NCBI GenBank assembly: GCA_021779435.1
Contig: JAJYAR010000077.1
Coordinates: forward strand, 1 to 8,829
Direction: 5' to 3'
Origin: a bacterium
GTDB lineage: Bacteria; Verrucomicrobiota; Verrucomicrobiae; JAJYAR01
Length of the DNA: 8,829 nucleotides
The notes beneath the pieces were generated by a model. That model was not told where the DNA came from and did no database searches. It was given only the letters and a program-made list of their open reading frames with translations. Positions 1-6,000 of this stretch are shown here, in pieces (position 1 is the first letter of the stretch; each line of letters begins with the position of its first letter). The translations under genes and the position numbers were made by a program.

Positions 1-539
1 GTCTGCCGCAGATCTAGGTCACCTTCGACATCGACGCCAACGGCATCCTGCACGTGGGCGCCCGCGACAAGGCCACCGGCAAGGAAAACAAGATCACGAT
101 CAAGGCGAACTCCGGTTTGACCGAGGACGAGATCAGCCGCATGGTCAAGGACGCGGAGCTCAATCGTGCCGAAGACCATAAGCGGTTCGAACTGGCGCAG
201 TCGCGCAATTCGGCCGAATCCTCGATGCACCAGGTGAGCAAGGCCCTGGCCGAGCACGGGGCGAGCCTGGACGACGGCGAAAAGGCCAAGATCCAGGCGG
301 CGATCCAGGAGCTCGAAGAGGCGCTCAAGGGCAGCGACAAGGAGGCGATCGATGCCAAGGCGGCAGCCTTGTTGACCGCGTCGCAGAAGCTCGGTGAAAA
401 GATGTACGCCGATTCCCAGGCGCAAGGTGCGGCGGAGCAGGCGGCCGCTGCGGGCGGCGGGGCTTCGTCCGATGGCGCCAAGGCCGGTGCCGAGGATGTC
501 GTCGACGCCGATTTCAAGGAGGTCAAGCGGAACGGATGA
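1..539 (+). CDS. dnaK: Chaperone protein DnaK (Hsp70), C-terminal part, 5' end outside window, in-frame TAG near the edge
   Basis: This is the C-terminal quarter of DnaK, the cytoplasmic ATP-driven Hsp70 chaperone that works with DnaJ and GrpE. The visible frame reads (G)LPQI, a stop, then [19 protein letters not shown], the well-known end of the substrate-binding beta-sandwich. It continues through [15 protein letters not shown] and the helical lid, then an Ala/Gly-rich linker and the typical acidic tail [10 protein letters not shown] before TGA at 537-539. In family members I know, the residue at the stop is Glu (PQIEVTFD), so TAG at 15-17 looks like a GAG to TAG change. Everything after it is intact and family-like, which argues against an old pseudogene. 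A base error at the edge of a contig or read, or a recent mutation, is more likely. The only nearby in-frame start is GTG at 54, inside a conserved strand, so it is not a true start. dnaJ follows on the same strand after 169 bp, the usual operon order. Confidence 0.93.
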
Positions 540-551
540 CGTATCGGTCGG

Positions 552-584
552 GATCGCGGGCGGACGTTCGGTCCGCCTGCGATC
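552..584 (+). repeat. Intergenic hairpin 1 between dnaK and dnaJ
   Basis: The arms 552-565 (gatcgcgggcggac) and 571-584 (gtccgcctgcgatc) pair over 14 positions, 13 Watson-Crick and one G-U, around a 5-base loop. It starts 12 bases after the dnaK stop. No T run follows, so it is not a classic intrinsic terminator. A role as a stabiliser of the dnaK mRNA 3' end or as a processing barrier is inference. Confidence 0.6.
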
Positions 585-598
585 GGAGCGATATCGGG

Positions 599-620
599 CG
601 CCGCGGGTGATGCCGCGGCG
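599..620 (+). repeat. Intergenic hairpin 2 between dnaK and dnaJ
   Basis: A perfect 8-bp stem pairs cgccgcgg (599-606) with ccgcggcg (613-620) around the loop gtgatg. There is no T tract. In such GC-rich DNA, a short stem of this kind can arise by chance. Its place between two other hairpins is what makes it worth listing. Confidence 0.45.
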
Positions 621-630
621 GAGCGCGCGG

Positions 631-665
631 ACCGGATGCCCGCCTTTGCGGCGGTGTCCGGTTTT
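631..665 (+). terminator. Candidate partial terminator or attenuator before dnaJ
   Basis: A two-part stem pairs accgga (631-636) with tccggt (657-662) outside and ccgcc (640-644) with ggcgg (650-654) inside, separated by a small internal loop. T bases continue directly after it (662-665), giving TTTT. The stem plus short T run resembles a weak intrinsic terminator lying 43 bases before the dnaJ start. It could lower dnaJ expression relative to dnaK. This is inferred from base pairing only. Confidence 0.4.
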
Positions 666-708
666 GCAATTGCGGGGTTCCCTTCGGCACCACGATTGAA
701 CGAGCACC

Positions 709-1854
709 ATGTCCAAACGCGATTTCTACGAAATTCTCGGCGTCGCCAAGAACGCATCCGACGAGGAAATCAAAAAAGCCTATCGCAAGATGGCGATGAA
801 GTACCACCCGGACCGGAATCCGGGAGACAAGGCGTCCGAGGAGAAATTCAAGGAAGCCAAGGAAGCCTATGAAATGCTCTCCGACGCGCAGAAGCGCGCG
901 GCCTACGATCGCTTCGGCCATGCCGGCGTCGATCCCAACGCTGCGGCGGGCGGGTTCGGTGCCGGCGGCGCGGGATTCAACGGCGGGTTCGCCGAAGCGT
1001 TCGGCGACATCTTCGGCGACATCTTCGGCGGTGCGGCGCGCGGCGGCGGCCGGGCCGGCAACGCCTATCGCGGGGCCGACCTGCGCTACAACATGGAGAT
1101 CACGCTCGAGCAGGCGGTCAACGGTTTCACCACCGACATCCGCGTGCCGTCCTGGGATCCCTGCGAAACCTGCGGCGGCACCGGCGCCAAGCCCGGCACC
1201 AAGCCCAAGACCTGCACGACCTGCAACGGATCGGGGGCGGTGCGCATGTCGCAGGGGTTCTTCTCGATCCAGCAGGCCTGTCCCACCTGCCACGGCAGCG
1301 GGAAGGTGATCGCGGAGCCTTGCACGTCGTGTCATGGGGAAGGTCGCATCAAGCGCAACAAGGTGCTCGAGGTCGCAATCCCGGCGGGGATCGACGAGGG
1401 CCAGCGCATCCGCTTGAGCGGCAAGGGCGAACCGGGGATGAACGGCGGCCCGCCGGGCGATCTCTACGTCGAGATCCGGATCAAGCCGCACGAGGTGTTT
1501 CAGCGCGACGGCGACGATCTGCACTGCGAGGTGCCGGTTTCGTTCGCGACCGCAACGCTGGGCGGCGAAGTCGAGTTTGCAACGCTCAAGGGCAACGTCA
1601 GCATCACCCTTCCCGAAGGGACCCAGAGCGGCAAGACGTTCCGGCTGCGGGGCAAAGGCATCAAGGGTGTGCGTTCGCACCACCCCGGGGATCTCTACTG
1701 CCACGTGCGCGTGGAAACGCCGGTACGCCTGACGGAGAAGCAGAAGAAATTGCTGCGCGAATTCGACGAGGCGCTCAACGAAGGCGGAACCAAGCATTCG
1801 CCGCAGACGAAATCCTTCATGGACAAGATGAAGGGCTTCTTCACGGCCGACTGA
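709..1854 (+). CDS. dnaJ: Chaperone protein DnaJ (Hsp40), type I co-chaperone
   Basis: DnaJ delivers unfolded clients to DnaK and stimulates its ATPase in the cytoplasm. The 381-residue protein is full length for the family. An N-terminal J domain (about 1-70) carries the essential HPD at 33-35. A Gly/Phe-rich linker (about 75-120) follows, with the doubled [11 protein letters not shown]. Four CxxCxGxG zinc motifs start at C152 (CETCGGTG), C169 (CTTCNGSG), C191 (CPTCHGSG) and C205 (CTSCHGEG), giving the standard two zinc sites. The C-terminal substrate-binding domains include [22 protein letters not shown]. The ATG at 709 gives the canonical [12 protein letters not shown] start. The Shine-Dalgarno in front of it is weak (gaacgag). 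It lies 169 bp after dnaK on the same strand, probably co-transcribed, with the intervening hairpins possibly tuning its level. A terminator follows at about 1868-1899. No key residue is missing. Confidence 0.98.
   Translation: MSKRDFYEILGVAKNASDEEIKKAYRKMAMKYHPDRNPGDKASEEKFKEAKEAYEMLSDAQKRAAYDRFGHAGVDPNAAAGGFGAGGAGFNGGFAEAFGDIFGDIFGGAARGGGRAGNAYRGADLRYNMEITLEQAVNGFTTDIRVPSWDPCETCGGTGAKPGTKPKTCTTCNGSGAVRMSQGFFSIQQACPTCHGSGKVIAEPCTSCHGEGRIKRNKVLEVAIPAGIDEGQRIRLSGKGEPGMNGGPPGDLYVEIRIKPHEVFQRDGDDLHCEVPVSFATATLGGEVEFATLKGNVSITLPEGTQSGKTFRLRGKGIKGVRSHHPGDLYCHVRVETPVRLTEKQKKLLREFDEALNEGGTKHSPQTKSFMDKMKGFFTAD
1000..1029 (+). repeat. 12-bp tandem repeat in the dnaJ Gly/Phe region
   Basis: The unit ttcggcgacatc occurs at 1000-1011 and again at 1012-1023, followed by the start of a third unit (ttcggc). 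It encodes the [11 protein letters not shown] run. Asp-Ile-Phe repeats are normal in this region of DnaJ, so this is a small in-frame coding repeat and not an inserted element. Confidence 0.7.
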
Positions 1855-1867
1855 CGCCGGAAGCGGT

Positions 1868-1899
1868 GCGGCGCGCCGTTCGGCGCCCGCCCGTTTTTC
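1868..1899 (+). terminator. Intrinsic terminator downstream of dnaJ
   Basis: A GC-rich stem lies 13 bases past the dnaJ stop. It can pair gcggcgc (1868-1874) with gcgcc-cgc (1883-1890, one bulged C), or form the tighter gcgccg/cggcgc hairpin at 1873-1886. It is followed by TTTTT at 1894-1898. The T run lies only on the dnaJ side. The convergent hslR gene ends at 1916, so the element sits in the 61-bp gap between the two stops. Confidence 0.7.
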
Positions 1900-1915
1900 G
1901 CGCGTTATCCGCCTG

Positions 1916-2299
1916 TCATTCGCCCAGCACTTCTCCGATCCGCCGCCGGTCGCGTTTCGTCGGCCGGCCCTTGAGCGATCGTGCCGGATCGGACGCGTTC
2001 TGCGCCCGGATCCGCTCCCGCCGCGCGATGCTGTCGGGGGTTTCCTCATAGAGCGTGCGCGCCGCGCTCGCCGGGCCGCGCTGCGCCGACAGTGCGCGGA
2101 CGATGACCAGCAGGGTCTGTTCGCCCGCGTGAATCTCCATCCGTTCTCCGACCTTCACGGTGCGCGCCGGCTTGATGCGTTCGCCGGCGATGCGCACGCG
2201 TCCCAGATCGATCGCCTGGGATGCGAGCGATCGCGTCTTGAAGAACCGTGCGGCCCATAGCCATTTGTCGGCACGCACGGAAGCACTGTCGTCAGCCAT
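1916..2299 (-). CDS. hslR: Heat shock protein 15, S4-domain ribosome-associated RNA-binding protein
   Basis: Hsp15 binds free 50S subunits that still carry a peptidyl-tRNA and helps recycle them. In E. coli it is strongly heat-induced. The 127-residue product is close to the usual size. The S4 RNA-binding domain (about 9-68) shows RADKWLWAARFFKTRSLA and then VRIAGERIKPARTVKVGE. The family motifs RGPASAARTLYEETPDSI (about 74-91) and a very basic tail, GRPTKRDRRRI, follow. The ATG at 2299 was chosen because conserved sequence begins just after it. The frame stays open to 2428, but the extra N-terminus is unlike the family. The Shine-Dalgarno is weak. hslR converges on dnaJ, placing a third heat-shock-type gene beside dnaK and dnaJ. 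A candidate sigma-70-type promoter lies about 120-147 bp upstream, and a weak heat-shock-like -10 is noted separately. Confidence 0.93.
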   Translation of the reverse strand: MADDSASVRADKWLWAARFFKTRSLASQAIDLGRVRIAGERIKPARTVKVGERMEIHAGEQTLLVIVRALSAQRGPASAARTLYEETPDSIARRERIRAQNASDPARSLKGRPTKRDRRRIGEVLGE

Positions 2300-2390
2300 C
2301 GGCAATCCGAATTTCCCGGGAAAGGCCGCGGACGGTTGGGGGTGGCCGCGGCCGCATGCGCCATTTTCCTCCGTTTCCCACCCCTTTCCC

Positions 2391-2398
2391 GTATGGGT
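2391..2398 (-). promoter_or_regulatory. Weak heat-shock-type (sigma-32-like) -10 candidate for hslR
   Basis: Read on the - strand, 2398-2391 is acccatac, resembling the CCCCATnT -10 of sigma-32 promoters. About 15 bases upstream is tttgcc, a poor match to the CTTGAA -35. Because hslR is heat-shock controlled in E. coli, the resemblance is worth recording, but the -35 is weak and no position is proven. Confidence 0.2.
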
Positions 2399-2418
2399 TT
2401 TCGGGGCAATGGCGGCAA

Positions 2419-2446
2419 AACATATCATGTCATGATAGGATCACAA
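2419..2446 (-). promoter_or_regulatory. Candidate sigma-70-type promoter facing hslR
   Basis: On the - strand, TTGTGA (2446-2441) and TATGTT (2424-2419) are separated by 16 bases. Each hexamer matches consensus at four of six positions. The region is AT-rich compared with the rest of the window. It would give an hslR leader of roughly 110 bases. The palindrome at 2423-2437 lies almost entirely in the spacer, where a repressor could block polymerase. Confidence 0.3.
2423..2437. promoter_or_regulatory. 15-bp perfect palindrome with a third half-site nearby, operator-like
   Basis: TATCATG-T-CATGATA is a perfect inverted repeat with a one-base centre. The half-site CATGATA recurs in direct orientation at 2447-2453. 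It lies in the only clearly AT-rich patch of the window, in the divergent region between hslR (-) and the small exported-protein gene (+). TATCAT (2423-2428) also matches a + strand -10 at five of six positions, though with no good -35. The arrangement resembles a transcription-factor site controlling one or both genes. I do not recognise the regulator family. Confidence 0.4.
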
Positions 2447-2447
2447 C

Positions 2448-2603
2448 ATGATAAGAAAAACCAGTCGCCCGTCCAGGATCCGCGAAACCCGTCGCGGAAC
2501 ACCTCGTCCGCCGCGCGCGAGCGCGCCATCCGGAAGCGGAGGATCGAGGAGATGCAGCAAGGCGAGTCCGGACGCCGGAATATGGGAAAGGAATTGGAAA
2601 TGA
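2448..2603 (+). other. Possible 51-codon leader ORF, doubtful
   Basis: An ATG at 2448 has AGGA seven bases upstream (2437-2440) and opens a 51-codon frame. The frame ends in TGA at 2601-2603, overlapping the start of the downstream gene as ATGA, the pattern of translational coupling. Against it, the peptide is Arg/Pro/Ser-rich, has no recognisable domain, and only about 30 of 51 codons end in G or C, much lower than real genes here. It could be a short leader peptide, or chance. Confidence 0.2.
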
Positions 2604-2941
2604 AGGGTCTTCAGATGGCTGCCGCGGTGCTGTTCGCAATGTCCTGCGCTTCCGCGATGGCGGCGGGCGATTCGCCGAGCGCGGCGAGTTGCCGGGCGTT
2701 CCCGTCCACCTGCGGGAACGGGGCGCTGACCGAGTCCGCGTCGCCGCTGGCGGGGCAGGCGCAGGCAGGGCTGGTCTACGGTCCGAGCGCGGCGAGCTGC
2801 CGGGCGTTTCCGTCGACCTGCGCGACGATGCCGGGATCGGTGGTCCGCACGTCCGTGCCCGCGGCACCGGTGGGCGAGTCGGATCCGCAACCGTCCGCCG
2901 CGGCCTGCCGCGCATTTCCGTCCTCCTGCCGGAACGGCTGA
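2600..2941 (+). CDS. Small predicted exported protein with three CX6C repeats, function unknown
   Basis: I do not recognise this 113-residue protein. ATG 2600 is preferred because AAAGGA (2587-2592) lies seven bases upstream and the product then starts with a good signal peptide: short MKG n-region, hydrophobic MAAAVLFAM core, and ASAMA/AG cleavage site near residue 21-22. Other in-frame ATGs lie at 2552 and 2582. The mature part contains three copies of P-S-A-A-[SA]-C-R-A-F-P-S-[TS]-C at residues 26-38, 62-74 and 98-110, exactly 36 residues apart, joined by unlike 23-residue linkers rich in Ala, Gly, Ser, Pro and Val. All six mature cysteines sit in these CX6C units, which suggests one disulfide loop per unit after export. 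Copies 1 and 2 differ at three bases, all synonymous, so the protein sequence appears to be selected. No modification or transport genes lie beside it. Structural, metal-binding or peptide-precursor roles are all open. Confidence 0.7.
   Translation: MKGLQMAAAVLFAMSCASAMAAGDSPSAASCRAFPSTCGNGALTESASPLAGQAQAGLVYGPSAASCRAFPSTCATMPGSVVRTSVPAAPVGESDPQPSAAACRAFPSSCRNG
2675..2929 (+). repeat. Three in-frame coding repeats with 108-bp period
   Basis: The units lie at 2675-2713, 2783-2821 and 2891-2929. Each encodes a 13-residue PSAA(S/A)CRAFPS(T/S)C block, and starts are exactly 108 bases apart. Units 1 and 2 differ only at silent positions (agt/agc, ttc/ttt, tcc/tcg). Unit 3 has diverged at more bases but changes only two residues, Ser to Ala and Thr to Ser. 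The 69-base linkers share no obvious similarity, pointing to an old duplication with selection on the Cys blocks. Confidence 0.85.
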
Positions 2942-2950
2942 GGACCGGTT

Positions 2951-2979
2951 CCGCCGGGGGCGCCTGCCGCCCCCGGCGG
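2951..2979. terminator. Strong GC hairpin between the convergent exported-protein gene and putA
   Basis: ccgccgggggc (2951-2961) pairs perfectly with gcccccggcgg (2969-2979), an 11-bp stem with a seven-base loop. It begins 10 bases past the stop of the exported-protein gene and lies about 40 bases past the putA stop on the other strand. No T run flanks it on either side, so it may act as a transcript-end stabiliser or a Rho-assisted terminator for both genes. Confidence 0.5.
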
Positions 2980-3000
2980 GGACCGATGAGGGAACGGGGC

Positions 3001-3018
3001 GTCGCAATCGGCTGCGAC
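3001..3018 (-). terminator. Small hairpin directly after the putA stop
   Basis: gtcgca (3001-3006) pairs with tgcgac (3013-3018) around a six-base loop. It starts one base past the putA stop codon. The stem is short and has no T run, so its role as part of the putA transcript end is only a suggestion. Confidence 0.25.
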
Positions 3019-3019
3019 C

Positions 3020-6000
3020 CTAGGTTCCGTCCCCGGAAAGGCTCATCAGGGCCGCATTTCCCCCGGCTGCCGCGGTGTTGACCGTGATGGTCTGTTCCGT
3101 CACCAGCCGATCGAGCGCGTACCGTTCCTCGGCGCTCGGGCGCACCAGCGCGACCCGCCGGCCCGGGCGTCGCGCGAGCAGCCAGCGCAGGTTGTGGGCG
3201 CGCCCGTCGTCGCCTTCGAACAGCGCGGCCTCGAACGATTCGCGCCCCCAGTCCTCCACCCAGTCGATGTTCATCCAGACCGACGCGGGGATCCCGGAGA
3301 GCACCGCCCGGGAGCGCGCATCCGCGAGCAGCAGCGCGCGATTGTCCGTCGCCAGCACGGCCGCGAGCTGCGCCAGGACGCCCCGCCCCGCAAGGCGATG
3401 TCCCGATCCGAGACAGAGGATGCGGCCCAAGGGACGGTAGCGCAGCAGGTTGTGTTCGCCGGTGGGCGCGGGCAGGTCGACGCGGCAGCCGATCGGCGTG
3501 CAGGCGGCGTATTCCGCGCAGATCTGCGCCAGTTCGTGGCGCCCGTCCGTGGACAGCCAACGCTGAAAATCGTGCAGCGCGGTCGGTGCGCCCGACTCCC
3601 GATGCGCGCCCCACCGCGCGATGCAGGCTTGCGGATTGGCGGCGTCGACCGGTGCGGCCGCTTCGCGCCGCAGGCGCCGCACGATCCACGGTCCGCCCAT
3701 CTTGGGGCCGGTTCCGGACAACCCATGGCCGCCGAACGGCTGCATGCCGATCGCGGCGCCGATCATGTTGCGGTTGGCGTAGACGTTGCCGGCCTCGATG
3801 CCGGCGGCGATCGCCGCCACCGTCTCGTCGACGCGGCTCTGGATGCCGCAGGTCAGCGCGTATCCGGTGGCGTTGAGCGCTTCGACGAGGGTGCCGAGAT
3901 CCGCCCGCCGGTATCGCAGCACGTGCAGGATCGGCCCGAACGCTTCGCGCGCCAACTCGTCGACCGATTCGAGCGCGACGATGGCCGGCGAGAAAAAATT
4001 TCCTTCCGCGCATTCGGCTGACAGCGGAATGCGCGCGAGAACGCGCTTGGCGGGGAACGATGCCAGGTGGGCATCGAGCGCCGCGCGCGCCGCCCCGTCG
4101 ATCACCGGACCGATGTCGTTGGCGAGGGCCGCGGGGTCGCCCACGCGCAATTCGACCGCGGCGCCGAGCGGCATTTCGAGCATCGGCCCGGCGATCTCCT
4201 CCTGCAGGCACAGGATGCGCAGGGCGGAGCAGCGCTGCCCTGCGCTGTCGAAGGCCGAACGCAGCGCATCCAGGACGACCTGTTCCGGCTGTGCGCTGGC
4301 GTCGACGATCATCGCATTGAGCCCCCCGGTCTCGGCGACGAGGATCCGGTCCCGGTGGGTGGGGAGGGTGGCGACCGCGCGGTCCACGTCCCGCGCCGTT
4401 TCCGTCGAGCCGGTGAAGAGCACCGCATGGACCCGCACGTCCCGCACCAGCATGGCGCCGACCGCGCCGTCCCCGGGCAGCAGCTGCAGCGCGCTGCGTG
4501 GCACGCCGGCGGCATGCAGGCACCGCACCGCCCGCGCGGCGATCAGCGGGGTCTGTTCCGCCGGCTTTGCCAGGACCGGGTTGCCCGCCGCGAGCGCTGC
4601 GGCCACCTGCCCGACGAAGATGGCGAGCGGGAAATTCCATGGCGAGATCGCGACCACCGTGCCGATCGGGGAACCCGTCGAGCCGGCATCGGTGCTGTGG
4701 AGTTGCTGGGCGTAGTAGCGGCAGGCGTCGACCGCTTCGCGCACCTCGGCGATCGCCGCGCCGAGCGTCTTTCCGGCTTCCCGGATGGCGAGCGCCAGAA
4801 ACTCGTCCCGGCAGGATTCGAGCGCATCGGCGGCCGCCTCCAGGACGGCAGCACGTTCGCCGGCTTCGGTCTTGAGCCATATGCTGTCCGCCGCCGCCGC
4901 GAACGCGGCATCGATCTCGGCAGCGTCCGCCTCGCGCACCGTTCCGACGATCTCGTCGTGCCGCGCGGGGTTGTGGATCGTCCGGCGTCCCGACGCGTCG
5001 GCGGCGGTCGCCGCCGCTTCGCCGTGCGCTTCCGCGCCCGCCTTCGCCGGAGCGCGCGCGAGGATCGCCTCGACCGCGTGGACCCCGGCGCGCTCCGCCC
5101 CACGGTCGACGGCCGCGCGCAGCACCGCCGCTGCGCCGGGGTCATGCAGATCGACGCCGCTGGCATTGCGCCGTGGTGCGGTGATGTGCGCCGGCAGGGG
5201 AATCGCCGGGTGGGGGGTGCCTTCGGCCTGCCGGGCGGTGGCGAAGGGGTCCTCCAGCAGATGGTCGATCTCGACGCTGGCGTCGACGATGCGCCGGACG
5301 AAGGAGGAGTTGGCGCCGTTCTCCAGCAGGCGCCGGACGAGATAGGGCAGCAGGGTTTCGTGCCGCCCGACGGGAGCGTAGATCCGGCAGGCGAGGCCCG
5401 CCGGCACCGGCCCCGTCGCCTTGGCGCCGAGCACGCGGTCGTAGAGGGCCTCTCCCATGCCGTGCAGGCATTGGAACTCGAACCGACCCGAATCGGGGGC
5501 GATGCCCGCGGCCGCGGTCATTTGCAGGATCAGGCACAAGGTCAGCGCGTTGTGGGTGGCGAATTGGGGGAACAGATGGTCGCCATGGTCGAGCAGGCGC
5601 CGGGCGCAGACCAGATAGGCGGCATCGGTGTGCGCCTTGCGCGTATAGACCGGGTAATCGGCCAGCCCTTCCACCTGCGCGCGCTTGATCTCGCGGTCCC
5701 AGTACGCACCCTTGACCAGCCGAACGCCGATGCGCCGGCCGCTTTCCCGCGCCAGCGCCGCCAGCCAGTCGATCACCGGCAGGGCGCGCTTCTGGTAGGC
5801 CTGCACCGCGACGCCGAGGCCGTTCCAGTCGGCGAGCTTCGGATCGAACGCGAGCTGTTCGACGATGTCGAGCAGCGGTTCCAGCCGTTCGCCTTCCTCG
5901 GCGTCGAGGTCGAGCGCAAGCCCGTGCTTGCGCGCCAGCCGGCAGAGTTCGCGGATCCGCGGCAGCAACTCCCGGCGGACCCGGTCCTCCTGAAGGGATT

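Noticed and set aside
10..15. AGATCT at the window edge as a cloning or chimeric junction
   Set aside because: The bases before it already read in frame as the expected DnaK residues (G)LPQI, so the sequence is continuous dnaK on both sides.
15..17. TAG in dnaK as a programmed non-standard amino acid codon (pyrrolysine or readthrough)
   Set aside because: The position is a plain conserved Glu in the family, no recoding element is evident, and a sequencing error or mutation is simpler.
523..2049. A 508-codon open frame on the - strand opposite dnaJ
   Set aside because: It spans dnaJ and overlaps hslR in another frame with low-complexity composition, so it is a shadow of dnaJ.
2336..2599. N-terminal extension of the exported protein to upstream in-frame ATGs (2336, 2432, 2552, 2582)
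   Set aside because: The extension is low-complexity, would bury the signal peptide, and has no suitably spaced Shine-Dalgarno at 2552 or 2582; ATG 2600 has one at ideal spacing.
2645..2647. Cys16 of the exported protein as a lipoprotein attachment site
   Set aside because: The preceding residues are A-M-S, which do not fit a lipobox, and a standard signal-peptidase site (ASAMA/AG) follows a few residues later.
2430..4880. An 816-codon - strand frame overlapping putA and the exported-protein gene
   Set aside because: It is an alternative frame of putA on the same strand, very Arg-rich, and without domain signals; the PutA frame is unambiguous.
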